A stretch of 64,000 nt of DNA from Eonycteris spelaea (taxonomy: Eukaryota; Chordata; Mammalia; Chiroptera; Pteropodidae), in assembly GCA_003508835.1 (NCBI GenBank), contig PUFA01000092.1:3286001-3350000 (forward strand), written 5' to 3'. Every line of letters begins with the position of its first letter. Within the stretch, counting starts at the first letter, position 1. Both the position numbers and the translations under genes were made by a program. Positions 12,785-23,900 of the stretch are shown here, one piece after another. The notes under the pieces are model-generated. The model saw only the letters and a list, made by a program, of their open reading frames with translations, searched no databases and had not been told where the DNA came from.

Positions 12785-13300
12785 ATGAATAGCACGAGCC
12801 TTCTTTTCAAACCAAAAAGCATCTTCACAGCAAAAGAAACCATCAAGAAAATGACAAGGCAATTTATGAAATGGGAGAAAATATTTGCAAACGACATATT
12901 CAATAGTTGTAGAGTTTCTTATGTATCCCAAATACACAAGAAACTCATACAACTCAACAACAACAACAACAACAATAACACAATTTAAAAATGGGCTAAG
13001 GACATAAATAGCTACTTTTCCAAAAAAGATATACAAGTGACCAACAGGTATATGAAAAGGTGTTCAACATCACTATCATCAGGGAAATGCAAATCAAAAC
13101 CACACTGAGATATCACTTTACACCTGTTTGAATGGCTGTTATCAAAAAGATAAGAAATAACAAGTGTTGGTGAGGATGTGAAGGAAAGGAACCTTTGTGC
13201 ACTATTTATGAGAATGTAAATTGGTACAACCACTATGAAAATAATAAGGAGTTTCCTCAAAATATTAAGAATAGAACTAAAAAAAAGAAACATAATAAAT
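12785..13300 (+). mobile_element. L1 fragment, 3' part of ORF2
   Basis: This is the C-terminal part of an old L1 ORF2 in sense orientation, truncated at both ends. It reads through 'cttcacagcaaaagaaacca', 'gggagaaaatatttgcaaac', a CAA expansion at 12955-12977, 'aatgcaaatcaaaaccacac' and 'gtgttggtgaggatgtgaag', the standard order of L1 C-terminal coding sequence. Frames are broken, and the 85-93-aa minus-strand frames are shadows of it. The missing 3'UTR suggests a later deletion. Confidence 0.85.
12955..12977. repeat. (CAA)n microsatellite
   Basis: Short CAA run inside the L1 fragment. It grew where normal L1 has 'caactcaataacaaaaaaac'. Confidence 0.9.
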
Positions 13301-13589
13301 GCTTCTTATATCCAAATTTGTATTAGCAACCCAGTTGCTCCCTGAAACTTGAATCAAACTGACAGGAAGGACAGGGAAATAATATTAAGCCGTATGTGTC
13401 CAAAACCAGAATGCCTGATTCTACTTCCTGTTCCTTTTAAAGCTCTCTCCAACTCAACTAATAGCAGCCCTTGTTTCCAATTATTCAGGTCACAGGCCTT
13501 TCAATCATAGTTAGCTCCTCTTTTTCTTCTGTGTGATGTGTGTTTCAATAAATTCTATAGATTCCATCTAGAGAATATTTCCAGAACCT

Positions 13590-13825
13590 GCCTCCTCTTG
13601 CTGCTGCATTATTGCTTCTGTGAAAATATAAATTTGATCACCTCTGTGGTGATCAAAACCCTTCAATGTCATCTAACCCTGAGAAAAAGTCAGTCATTAT
13701 AAGCATCTCCACAATCGGCCTTATTTTCCTCATGTTTTCTATGACTCCCTATTCCTCACCTCCATAACTTTATCCCCAACTTCTTTCCCCCTTGCTCTCT
13801 TCACCTCAGCCCAAAGGCATCTTAC
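13590..13825 (+). mobile_element. L2 LINE fragment
   Basis: Decayed sense L2. The blocks 'aaaacccttcaatgtcatct', 'cacctccataactttatccc' and 'ttgctctcttcacctcagcc' match the internal L2 region between the 'cttcagtggcttcccat' and 'ctccagcc' segments. It is heavily substituted. Confidence 0.5.
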
Positions 13826-13849
13826 AGAGTTGAAATTATTTCTTAAAAT

Positions 13850-14050
13850 ATTAGCAAAGGCTTCAAAGGAGAAGCTGCATTTGAACTGAGATTAGATAAC
13901 AAGTTAGATTTGAGTGTGTGGACACAAGGGTAACACCCTGCAGGTGGAAGTAACTGTGTACACAGGCCAAAGATCTTGGGAAATAAAAAATGGAACAAGA
14001 ATATTGTTATTCAATTTGACTGTGGCATAGAAAGCATGAAAAGAAGATGA
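13850..14050 (-). mobile_element. L2 LINE fragment, antisense
   Basis: Antisense L2 with 'gctgcatttgaactgagatt' and 'aacaccctgcaggtggaagt', corresponding to the 'acatttgagctgagtcttga' and 'ggcagagggaac' blocks of reversed L2. Its right limit is vague. Confidence 0.5.
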
Positions 14051-14499
14051 GTAAGATAACTTAGGGCATGTAATATAAACCAAGAGCCTATTTAGGTATT
14101 TGTAGTGAGCAATGTAGCTCTTCCCTTTCTTAAGCAAAAAAGGTAGATCTTTGCCACCTTGCATTTAATATGAAATCTACACTAAGAAATCAGATGGATT
14201 CATTATAATATCTTCCTACCAGAATTCTACTGGTGACAGTCTTTCTGTTTATCGGGTTGGCTGAAGGAAAACTGAATCATCACACATTTCTTATTGAGGC
14301 AGACCAAATATTTTTTCATGCATATTTAGAGAATACAAATTTCAGCTCCAGAACTTTCAAACTATACACTATGCTAAATGAGACAGAAAATAATTATAAG
14401 CATATAGAAAAAAATATTTTACTTCAAAGGGTTTTACATATAGCTATTTCACCACATTTGCTCTTCTATACCTAGGGTCTGAATTGACTTTGAAAAAAG

Positions 14500-15085
14500 C
14501 AATCCATCAACTAATATAATGGGATTTTAGAGGAAAAAGTCAAACAAGGAATTCCTCTGATGGGCAACAATCTCTCCACTTCCCAATCTGCACCTCTTTA
14601 TTTCTGCCTGACTCAACCTAACAAAATTCTAGCCTTAATTCTCCAGGACCCTTGAAAGCATTCTCTTCTAACAAGGTTATATTTCCTTTGTATTTCCTGA
14701 TTGGTCTATCTTCATGCAAAGAAGACTCCAAATTTCTCATTTTGACTTGGCCAAAAGGTACCCTTTTGATTTGGTCAGAATGGAGCTGTTCTAACTGGTT
14801 GGTTAAGATATAGCTGTTCAGTTCTGATTGGACAAAAAAGTCTCAGTCCTATGGGTTGAAATACAATTCCAGGAAGTCCTTTATAAGGGCTGGCTCAGGA
14901 ATACAGTGCAGGCAGGCATTTCAGTGCAGGAGGAAGGCAATTCAGTACAGGCTTCTCCCTGAAGCACAGTTTGCAAGAGAGGCCCCTGTGTAGAAATGGC
15001 TGCTAGGCTCTGTTTTTTAAGTTTGAGCCCAGTTCGACAGCAGGAGTCCTTCAGGGTAGGTGACTTCTTTCTCAGGGTCCACACA
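14500..15085 (+). mobile_element. Possible solo LTR, class I-like
   Basis: A promoter-like island carries CCAAT/ATTGG elements ('ctgattggtctatc' at 14698, 'ctgattggac' at 14825) and a TATA-like 'tttataagggctggctc' at about 14880, followed by a GC-richer stretch to about 15085. This layout is typical of U3-R of a gammaretrovirus-like LTR. The right edge abuts the L1 3' end at about 15086, which suggests insertion there. No TSD was found, so the call rests on layout alone. Confidence 0.4.
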
Positions 15086-15325
15086 ATAGTGTATTATATA
15101 CTTGAAAATTGCTAAGAAGGTAGATCTTAAGCATTCTTACCACAAGAAAAGAGAGAGCAAAAGAGATGGCAACTGTGTAAGATGATGGGTATGTTAATTA
15201 GCTTAATTGCGATGCTTAGTTCACAATGTATACAATATATCAAATCATCATTGTACACCTTAAATATATACAATTTCTATTTGTCAATGATACCTCAATA
15301 AAACTACAAAAAAGAAAATACCACC
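15086..15325 (+). mobile_element. L1 3' end (L1M type)
   Basis: A 3'UTR terminus of an older L1M-type element. It reads 'atacttgaaaattgctaaga', 'gtagatcttaagcattctt', 'cattgtacaccttaaatat' and 'gatacctcaataaaactaca', ending in an A-rich tail. Coding sequence is absent. Anything upstream was lost or is displaced by the LTR-like island on its left. Confidence 0.8.
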
Positions 15326-15374
15326 AACAATATAAAGAATTTCTTCAGCTATTACATGGAGCAGTTTCTTGAAG

Positions 15375-15545
15375 GACAAGATATGGAAGGAAGAGAGTGG
15401 TCAGAGAGGGCAGGGGCTGTTGCAAGAGTCCAGGTGATTGGCGATGTTGTCTCAGATTAGGGGATGGCGAGAAGTGGTCAGATTCAGACTTGCCAGTACA
15501 CCTGCTGTGGGTGTGAGTGAAAAATGTGAGATTCAAACTCACGTT
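15375..15545 (-). mobile_element. L2 LINE fragment, antisense
   Basis: 'ttgcaagagtccaggtgatt' and 'gagaagtggtcagattcaga' are diagnostic internal blocks of L2 read on the minus strand. The overlapping 65-66-aa frames are shadows. Confidence 0.65.
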
Positions 15546-16220
15546 TACCTTACGCTAAAGTTTACATATCCACACCTCCATAGTCTCTCCCTCTGTAACT
15601 TATTAATTAGAAAAAAGAGAGAGAGAGAGACAAATTAAAGCTTTCAAGCCTAGTGTTTCTTCTGGCAACTTTATTGCTGTATGATTTACCATTCTTATCT
15701 CTCTAAAATCTAAATGCAGTTTTAGAGAGTGTGATTCTTCATTTAAAAAAATAAGAGAATGCATGGATGCACGACAACAAATAGGTGCCTGAGAGATTAT
15801 CTGTTCTCCAATGTGAACTTGGCAATGCAAGTAGGTACTACAGTAGATGAGACAATTACTTTAAATAAGACAAAAAGCATGCAGCCTGTTTCTTTGTATA
15901 AATAACCTCTAGCATCCCAGACTTCTCTGTCATCACAAATTTAATATTACCACAAAAAGATTTTGAATACATTTCAAGGAACATTTGTTTGCCACTATGC
16001 TTTTTCAAAAAAAAAATTTACAATAAAGATAATGGCTAGAATAAATGCCTCAAGATATTCCTTTGTCTTTGAGAAATTGTGCAAACTTTAAAAATTTATA
16101 GATGAGGCAAAGTAGATAAACTTTGTTCCAGCAAGTTGTGAATGGTAGAGCTGCAGAAATCAGAATCTACCAGTAAAGAAGTACAAAGTCCATGAAATAT
16201 GGGAATTTATTACAAGGAAT
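15545..16220. other. Unassigned DNA
   Basis: It contains a short (GA)n run at 15612-15630. Nothing else was recognised. Confidence 0.45.
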
Positions 16221-16221
16221 G

Positions 16222-16345
16222 TGGTATTTAAAAAGTGCCTGAACCCCATTTCCTAAGATTCCAATTCATTGGTTTGAGATGAAGCCCATGCACTGGTATT
16301 TAAATTTTTTCCCCTTCGATCATTTTAATGTACAAACAGGGTTGA
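16222..16345 (+). mobile_element. MER5-type hAT fragment
   Basis: 'aaaaagtgcctgaaccccat', 'ttccaattcattggtttgag', 'ccatgcactggtatttaaat' and 'acagggttgagaagag' follow MER5A in order, truncated at the left. Confidence 0.65.
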
Positions 16346-16498
16346 GAAGAGGGTCTGAGGTGGGAATAAAATATTCTTTTTCCATTTTTCTTTAATATCT
16401 TAGAACAGAAACCCATCCCATTTTCTAAGTTAAAACAGCCTCTTACTCTGGCAAAGGTCAGGAAGGAGTCCTACACATGAAAAATACAAAGCTTTCAT

Positions 16499-16588
16499 TT
16501 CTCTCTCTCTCTTTCCTTTTTCTGTGTGTGTGTATGTGTGTGTGCGTGTGTGTGTGTGAGTGTGTGCATGTGCCTGCACATGCCTGCA
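16499..16588. repeat. (TC)n then (TG)n compound repeat
   Basis: A TC tract runs into an imperfect TG/TGTA/TGCG tract ending in TGCCTGCACA copies. The alternating purine-pyrimidine part could adopt Z-DNA. The long minus-strand frame across it is a low-complexity artefact. Confidence 0.9.
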
Positions 16589-16589
16589 C

Positions 16590-17435
16590 AGACATAGTAA
16601 TGGATTAAAAGAAGACTTTTACAACTCTCCAACCGGGGGAGCACAGATCTAATAGAAGTAAAGCATAATTTCTGTCTTAAGTCAGGGAAAAAATGCAATT
16701 TAGAGTCAGCACATGCTTTGCAAAGCAATACCAAATGGTTTAAAAAGAGGAAGTCTGTGAAAATAGCGATTGCACACTAAGATTTCGTTAAATTTCTATT
16801 TCGGTCCCATACTTCATTTTTAAATAGTTACCAAAGATGGCGTTTTTCGTCACATTAAGATATCCTTCCCACTAGTTCTTCACTGACTCTTACTAGTCTT
16901 GTCCCCAGCACTTGCTGGCTGACTAGCTAATGAGTGAAACTCATGAAGGGATTGAATTCAATTTAACAAGGAATTAGTGAAGATCTATTCGGCAAAATGA
17001 AGTCAATTTAAACACACTGAGGCAGTTTCCCTAATCAAGATGGCCAGCTTTATGAACAAGAAATCTGTAGTAAGTTCTCTATAAATGCCTGGTCCAAAAG
17101 GGAATGAAGCTTCTGGGAAAGTGGAATCTTTGAATGGGTATGTTCTGGATGTACAAGAGAGCCCTCTTAAAAGTCCTCAAAGACCTGTTTCTTCTGCTTT
17201 GTAATAGATGCAAAGTAGATGATTTGGTTGATCCACAAGCCCCTTTCAGGTACTACCTGGAAGAGAACAAAATACAGGAAACATGGAAATTCTAGAACCA
17301 AAATTTAAATCAAGCCTTGTCACAAATAAGAAAAGAGATGAACTTTTGTAACAGAAACTGGATGATTCTTAGTTAAGAAATTTTATTTTTATAGTGAAAA
17401 TCTTAAGACTGAGTTTCTCAAGGGATGGAATGAAT
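16590..17435. other. Unassigned DNA
   Basis: No gene and no recognised repeat. Confidence 0.4.
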
Positions 17436-17439
17436 GAGT

Positions 17440-17870
17440 CATCATTTATGAATTCATTCATTCTACAATTATTACTGAGCACCAACTAACATCAGGAAGT
17501 AGTTTATGAACTCAGAAAGTAATAATCAAAAAAGACACAAATCCCTGCTTTCTGGCAGTTTTTGTTTATAAGGATATAGACAAAAAAACAGCAAATAAGT
17601 GTGCTATGTAGCTGGAAGAGATAATTCTATGAGAAAAATATAAATACAGAATAAGTGCAATGAAGAATGGGTGTGAGCTGCAACTTTAAATAGGGCGATA
17701 AAGAAAAATCTCTTCGGGAAGGTGACATTCCATCGAAGACTTAAAGCTGATGAGGAAATCAGTTGTGCAGATGTTTAAGGAAGTAGGCACAAGGGAAAGT
17801 AAATTTTTAAGATAGAAGAAAAATATAGTAATGAAGAAGAAAGAGAATTGCTGAAACACTGAGTAATGAA
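17440..17870 (-). mobile_element. L2 LINE 3' fragment, antisense
   Basis: A well-ordered antisense L2. It starts with the TGAA-derived 'gaattcattcattctac', continues with 'ttattactgagcaccaac', 'aatccctgctttctggcag', 'agggcgataaagaaaaatct' and 'aaggtgacattccatcgaag', and fades at 'aagtaggcacaagggaa'. It is truncated on its 5' side at about 17870. Confidence 0.75.
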
Positions 17871-18009
17871 AGTGCCCTAGTGAACACATGAAAGGATATT
17901 TTAGTGAAGAGCATGGACCCTGCTTATGCAACAGGTGGAAAAGAGGACCCGACTATAGCATTTTTGCACCAGACTGGAATTTCACACACTGGAAAGCCCA
18001 TTTCTCAGA

Positions 18010-18015
18010 GTGTAT
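18010..18015. repeat. LTR target-site duplication, left
   Basis: GTGTAT, identical to 18396-18401 on the other side of the solo LTR. Confidence 0.85.
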
Positions 18016-18395
18016 TGTCGGGAGCCGTTTTGAGGCAAGATTAACTGCCAGTAAAGCTGGGAGTTTTGCAGAGTTAAAAAGCTGTGTAGTCTGCTGGCTC
18101 GGGAGGAGGTGCACCTGGCTTTGGGGGAGATAAACTGAATGTTCTTTGACTATGGGAAAGAGTATGTTAAGATAGCTACAAAGTTTCCTGAGTGAATATC
18201 AGCAATTAGTTACATACTTGTGGGTGTTTGCTTCTCAGGCGCTTTGTAGGGTATGAATATGCTGTGCTAAATAAACTCGGGGCTGCAGCATTGACTGTAT
18301 GCCCTCCCGAAAGTTCTTTCCTGTCTTCTTCTTTTATCTTAGGCTTCACCCCCCTCTTTCAGGTGCGGTTCGACTTTAGCTGGCTGGCTCCGGCA
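18016..18395 (+). mobile_element. Solo LTR, class II ERV (ERVK-like)
   Basis: A 380-bp solo LTR. It opens with TGTCGGGAGCCG and closes with GGCTCCGGCA, the inverted TG...CA termini typical of betaretrovirus-like class II LTRs. It is flanked by identical 6-bp direct repeats GTGTAT (18010-18015 and 18396-18401), the TSD length usual for this class. An AATAAA signal at 18270-18275 is followed by an R/U5-like CT-rich stretch. No provirus interior is present, so the two LTRs of an original insertion have recombined. The plus-strand direction is set by the poly(A) signal. The perfect TSD suggests it is younger than the L2, MIR and MLT1 copies around it. Frames of 60-80 aa across it are accidental. 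Confidence 0.85.
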
Positions 18396-18401
18396 GTGTA
18401 T
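18396..18401. repeat. LTR target-site duplication, right
   Basis: GTGTAT, the partner of 18010-18015. Confidence 0.85.
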
Positions 18402-19190
18402 ACAGCAGCAGCATAAATAATTTCCGTCTTTTACATTTTTCTTCTCTAAACGTAAACATTTTAGTTCGTGACCTGTTATGGACACTGAGTATTTCGATGG
18501 AGAGTGAGAAAAAGTTGAATACTAGCAAAACTCGGGCTCATGCGCAGAAAGTACATCAAAAACAGAGTAAATGTCCTAACATCATTCATCTCTGTATCTC
18601 AAGCTTTCAAGTGTCTTGTCAACTGGAAATGAGGTGGTTTCCTGTAACCCAAATTATAAGGGCTGTGTGTTGGAACAAGAGAATTTCCATACTACTCCAC
18701 TGAGGTGCTGCCCCCATGACCAGCTTTGCTGCTGAGAAGCAGATGATTAGAGTTGAAGCAGTAAAGTCAATGCACTGGTTTAGGGGAGCTCCGGTTGCTG
18801 TAAAGTCTGAATAAAGGTGCATCATAAAGACCCTTTCTTCACTCTGCCACTGGCTCCCCATTGCTGCAGTGGCCATCCCAAGTCTTCTCTCTCAGCCTTC
18901 TCAAATTTTGGCTCTCCCATCAAGTCTTTTTGCCTTTGACACAATGAATCTGAGAAACAAATTCACGTGCATTCATTACAGTACCTTAATATGCTAACTT
19001 TCTCACCATTTGCTTTGTCAACAAAGAAGTTCAATTACAATAAAAAGGAGCAACTGGTGGGAAGAAATGGGGGCCAGTCTTACGGAGAGATAGTTTTGAA
19101 TAGTTCTTAGGTCTGGGTATGTCTAGCATTTGATTTTCTCAGCGTGTTGCAGTTTTTCTCTTACAACCTACTTAGTTATATACAAATACT
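18402..19190. other. Unassigned DNA
   Basis: No recognised repeat. The overlapping frames at 18497-18703 (+) and 18619-18876 (-) show no domain and no splice-like context. Confidence 0.4.
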
Positions 19191-19194
19191 CTTA

Positions 19195-19450
19195 ATCAAT
19201 TCATCAGATCAGCAAGCAGTTATTGACTGGGTGTCAAGAACTATGCTTAATTCTTAGTACAGGCTACTGATATGACATACTGCCCTGTCCTCAAGGGAGT
19301 GCAGCCTAATTAAGTTGTGACAGTCACAAACAACTATTCTTCCTGCAATAGGATGATTACCATAACAAACACATGCCCCTGGTGTTACTGGCACACAGAA
19401 TAAAATACTTAACAGAGTCTGATGGTTCAGGGAATACTGGAGACTCTCAA
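19195..19450 (-). mobile_element. L2 LINE 3' fragment, antisense
   Basis: 'aagcagttattgactgggtg', 'ctgccctgtcctcaaggga' and 'gtgcagcctaattaag' follow antisense L2, with the 3' end at the left. Confidence 0.65.
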
Positions 19451-19532
19451 GAGTTCAAAGGTGAGAAGGTGTGAGCCTGACCAACAAGGGTGAGAAGGAT
19501 ACTCCTGGTAAATCATCAGACGGTCAAAAGAA

Positions 19533-19627
19533 GATAGATTATAGATGATAGGTAGGTAGGTAGGTAGGTAGGTAGGTAGATAGATAGATAGTTAGATAGA
19601 TAGGCAGGCAGACAGATAGATAAGATA
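19533..19627. repeat. Compound (GGTA)n/(GATA)n microsatellite
   Basis: About eight GGTA units are followed by GATA units and short GTTA/GGCA/GACA interruptions. The two motifs differ by one base, as expected when a variant unit expands inside an older GATA tract. Confidence 0.95.
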
Positions 19628-19629
19628 GA

Positions 19630-21365
19630 AACTCTGGTTTCTGTATTGTGTTGAGTTGGATGACCTGCGATTTAACATGCAATAATACCTAGCTGAATGG
19701 AACCAGCCCGTCTAAGCTAAATACTACCTTGCATGATAATATTTCTACAAAACTATTCTATTCCCCAAGATAATGTCCTTGAAGAAATAGGCCTGGGCTT
19801 CAGAGGATAAAAAGTTATAACTGGAATACACTATTTTCCAGTCCAATTTGTTTGTAACAGAGGCAGAGGTATAGCAAAAGCCATTCTTTACAAAAATAAA
19901 TTGAAAAGTTCTACAGAGTTAAAGTGTTAACTACATAGTGAACTGACTATTGAATTTTCAGATGTGTTTTTGCTTTAAAGATACATTGACATCAAGGTCC
20001 CTTGAAAGAATATAATCATCCTTTTGAAATCATTTTTAATATACCCTATGTGATACAGATTGTGTCATTTGTCCAAGACTTCTATTTCTCTCTAAAGTTT
20101 CCACTGAAAGTTGATCTTAACAAGAACCTGTGTCAAATTTTAAAAATATTTCTGACAGCATTGAGGATGTCTGAATTTGAAAAGAGTGTAAAAATTGTAT
20201 AATTCTACTTTATAAAAATCATAATATGCATTTTATAATCTCCAAGTGTTACTACTCCAAGAGTAGTAACTATGCTTCATTATCAAATAAATGAAATACA
20301 CAAAAGAAATTGACCTACTGAATGAACAGGTTTGTCACTTAGAATTTAACATTGCAAGATTATTATAAAGCTCACTTGAAAAATAATTTCCCTTTTTTAT
20401 CTGAAAGTAAAACTCATGTTGCTATCATAGGTGCAAAAGTTAAAACTAGTTTTAATAATGTAGTTATAAAACCTCTGAACCTATTTTTATACTGTACTAG
20501 TTGTATAGCACTGATGTTTAGTTGCCTTGGTCCACACACCCAAGACAGTCAAGCAAAGAAACAATAAGGAAATAGGAGAACAGAAATCCCACTTCTACTA
20601 CTGACATGTTAAACCACATGAAGATAGTGGTTGCTGTTTAGATCTATGTAAGGTCTTTGCCAGTACCCATTCTTCACATACTGGCAGAATGAGCTATGGG
20701 GTTTAAGTACTGAGCATATATCTGGGGTTTTATCTTTTAACAGAGGATGATACTGTTCTGTATTCATTTATTATGATATGAACAACCGATATTTTCTTGG
20801 CCGTCTCTCCTTTTACATGATCTTATTTATCTGGTGTTAACAAATAGCTCTTCGAATATTAGGTAGATGATTTTAAAATGCATGTTTTTGTAGAATAATA
20901 GAAAAACTAAGTTATAACATTATTTGTGATGCAATTTCCCCAGATCCACACGTGCATTCTCACATTTCAGTGTAAAAACCCTAAAGCACACACAGAAAAG
21001 ATACCTATCTCCAGTCTACAGATGAGGCCACTGTGCCCTCAAGAGTTGCTGGTCACTTTCAATTATCTTATTTCACTTTCAAATGTTAGAATTTTCCAGT
21101 TCAATTTATAGTCCTTTCACTAGTTCTCAGAACTATGGTTTTTGTCTAATAAATATATATGATTTATATAAGCAATACCATGCTGTATCTATTTCCTGAT
21201 ATGTAACATGATATACTGAAGAAAAAAACAAAAACAAAAACAAAAACAAAAAAACAAACAAAAAAAATCTCTAGACTGGAGGAGAGAATACCTTGATTTA
21301 AGCTCCAGTTACAGATCTTGCCTTGTTTCTCTGTCTTGGTGAACAGCACTACTGCCTTCTTGACC
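19630..21365. other. AT-rich DNA, nothing recognised
   Basis: No family recognised apart from an (AAAAAC)n tract at 21221-21268, which could be the remains of a poly(A) tail. Short frames are featureless. Confidence 0.45.
21221..21268. repeat. (AAAAAC)n A-rich repeat
   Basis: Five to six imperfect AAAAAC units grading into AAAC. The hydrophobic minus-strand frame over it (a run of VF) is an artefact. Confidence 0.9.
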
Positions 21366-21369
21366 AATG

Positions 21370-21604
21370 ATTGAAGCCAGACCTGAGTTTCGCTTTAGAT
21401 AGCTCCCTTCCCTCAACTTCCTCAACAAATGAACTATGTCTTACCAATTCTACCTTTTAAATTTCTCTCCAATACATCCTCATCTCTTGATAACCCCATC
21501 ATAATTTTGAAAGTTATCAATTATCTCTCATCTAAATACTACAAATGTTTCCAATCTGTGGCAGCAGAAATTAACTGTGTTTTTTTGTGGAGGTACTTTG
21601 TTAT
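21370..21604 (+). mobile_element. L2 LINE fragment
   Basis: 'aattctaccttttaaatttc', 'ccaatacatcctcatctctt' and 'caattatctctcatctaaat' match internal L2 sequence in sense orientation. It is cut on the right by the MLT1 LTR. Confidence 0.6.
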
Positions 21605-22148
21605 CCTCATTGTAGTAGCTGTCTATTGTTGTACAATAAATTAGCACATACTTCATAGCTTAAAACATCACACATTTGCTCTCTCACAGTGTCTGAGTCA
21701 TAACTAGGTATGGATTAGCTGAGTTCTTGGCTTCGGGTCTCTCACAATACAGAAATCAAAATGTTTCACTTGAAAGCTCAACTGGGGAAGGATCTCCTTC
21801 CAAGCTCATGTAGTTGTGGTAGGATTTATTTTGGGCTGAGAACCTTAGGCCTTTGCCGGCCGCCAATAAGTGGCTACTCTTCATACCTTCCACATGGCCC
21901 TCTGCATAAGGCAGTATGCAACATGGCAGCTTGTTTCATCAGAACCCATAAGGAATAGGATCCTATAGCAAGCCCAAAGCCAGAACCTTACATAACTGTT
22001 TCATAAAAGTGATATCCCATCACATTTAGGATACTCTGTTAGCTAGAAGCAAGCCATAGGTCCTGCCCATACTCAAGGGTTACAGAAGAGAATGAGTACC
22101 AGGAAGAAAGGGTTACTGTAGGCCATCTTAGAGTTGGTCGGCCACCTT
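21605..22148 (-). mobile_element. MLT1 MaLR LTR, antisense
   Basis: A nearly complete antisense LTR of the MLT1 group. On the plus strand it starts with 'tagtagctgtctattgttgt', continues with 'agcttaaaacatcacacatt' and 'ctctctcacagtgtctgag', and ends with 'ggccatcttagagttgg' and 'cggccacc'. This is the reverse of the usual TGTGGT...AAGATGGCC start and the TTTTAAGCCAC...CTAATACA end. About 540 bp is slightly longer than typical. No internal MaLR sequence adjoins, so it is probably solo. Confidence 0.75.
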
Positions 22149-22264
22149 CATCATTTTCTTCAACTTAAACTTCCTACTGTAATGCACAATGTAGGTGAAA
22201 ATTTCTGCACTCTCTACAAATGCAACTTCAAGAAAAATTTCCGAGAATACAGGTATTAACAGTG

Positions 22265-22465
22265 AACACTTGTGCACTTCCTGTTATTCTTTATTTCTCC
22301 TTACATAGCCTTAATCACATTCTATTATTGTTTTATTCGTATTATTTGCATTGTACGATTTTTATCTCATGTGTATACCAAAGACCTTGGTTCCGTTATT
22401 CATCACCGGTGCCTAACACCTGCTACATAGTAGGTGTTCAAAATATATTTCTTACATAAATGAAG
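22265..22465 (+). mobile_element. L2 LINE 3' end
   Basis: 'ccggtgcctaacacctgcta', 'catagtaggtgttcaaaata' and a final 'aaatgaagaaata' mark the L2 3' terminus. The upstream part is decayed. Confidence 0.65.
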
Positions 22466-22469
22466 AAAT

Positions 22470-23330
22470 AACTTCATGAAATGCTCTGTGGGATGACATG
22501 TTTGCTCTCTGTTGTTTATTTTCGTAAGGTTGCAAAATCCCTCAAACTAGATTATCTTAATACATCAATTCTGTCATTATCACCAATGAATACATCAAAA
22601 TCCCTCTATAATTTATTTATTGTTTCTGCTTCTACCATCTCCTAGACTAATGAGTACCCTTGTTTAATAACTGCATGTATTTGCCATAAAATTGCCTCTT
22701 TCATGAGTCAAGGAGACACTCTTTATTTCCAGCATTTCGATATTCAATAACTAATCCCATGTTCATATTCTCTATATCCATCACAAAGGTAAAGATTATA
22801 ATCCAAATATTTTACCACCTATTTTCTGATTGAAGAACTTGTTTTACTGCTCTGCTATCATATGGAAAATGCCCAATCACTTTGATTAGTTGGCCTTGCC
22901 TACATCTTCTCCAGCTGTGCTTTAGGGTATAACAAACAGAATTTTACACAGGTACACAGAGGTTTTGTTCAAAAGAATACAAAGTTCTTACTGCAAAGTT
23001 AAGATATAAGAAGAAAGATGATGAAATTTCTGAAAGATATTTTATAATAGCGTTGGTTCTTGGATGAATTAGTATCTGGGATGGCTTTAATGCTGGAATG
23101 TTAGCTTGAATGAATGGAAAGAACACTAAGGTTAAAACCTGCACCATGCAAAGTCTTGAGATAGAGTTTGTCTTTTGTAAACTCAACAATAATTTTCTTA
23201 ATTTTCATCTTTACACAAGACTGCTCCTCCCTCTTGTTTCAAGATGTTTCAAGTCTTTTTAAAAGTAGCTAATGCCTAACAGAAGAATGACAAGAAATTA
23301 AGATAGAAAATTATATTAGAACTAGTCATG
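22470..23330. other. Unassigned DNA
   Basis: No recognised repeat. The 81-aa minus-strand frame at 22944-23189 has no recognisable features. Confidence 0.4.
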
Positions 23331-23339
23331 ACGGACTTT

Positions 23340-23900
23340 GCTGTAACATTTTGATTTAATCCTACACACAGTGGGGAGACACTGAAAGTCTCCGTGCAAA
23401 GGAAAACCATGATGAGAACTACATTTCCAAAATATCCAAAGAGCATTTAGAGGTTATCACTAAAATTACAGGAAGAAGTAAAGAGGCTGAAAAATAATGA
23501 TGATGGTGCTAACAATTAAAGGAAAAAGTACATAAATACAACACACTTTGGATATAGTGGAAGACAAGGCATTTATTTTAACTTTGAGATTTTGACCCTA
23601 GATAATTAGTGACTTGGTAGTGTCATTAAAAGCAATAAGGAACACAACACAAGAGAGAAAGCAGGTTCCAAAGGGCAGAGAATGGGATTCATTTTGTAAT
23701 ATACTGTACCTGAGAGCCTGCCAGATATTCAAGATATAAACAATTGGCTGTTGAAAATATATCTACTAATAAAGTCAGGGTGAGGATTAATTAAATGACA
23801 TGTTGCATTTAGTAGAATCTCTAGTACTCAGTAATATTAGATAAATGGTAATGGGCTATTAAATAGAGATTCTAAAATTTGTTATGAGGATTCAACCAAA
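23340..23900 (-). mobile_element. L2 LINE internal fragment, antisense
   Basis: The block order fits the internal part of antisense L2: a 'tttgattttgaccctagat'-like spacer, 'gagagaaagcaggttccaaa', 'gagcctgccagatattcaag' and 'aaacaattggctgttgaaaa'. Similarity is low and both boundaries are uncertain. Confidence 0.45.

Noticed and set aside
12779..13293. Minus-strand frames of 85 and 93 codons
   Set aside because: Antisense shadows of an L1 ORF2 fragment; T-rich complement of A-rich coding DNA gives hydrophobic frames.
16495..16734. 79-codon minus-strand frame with a HTHTHAHTHT tail
   Set aside because: Translation of the TG/TC simple repeat.
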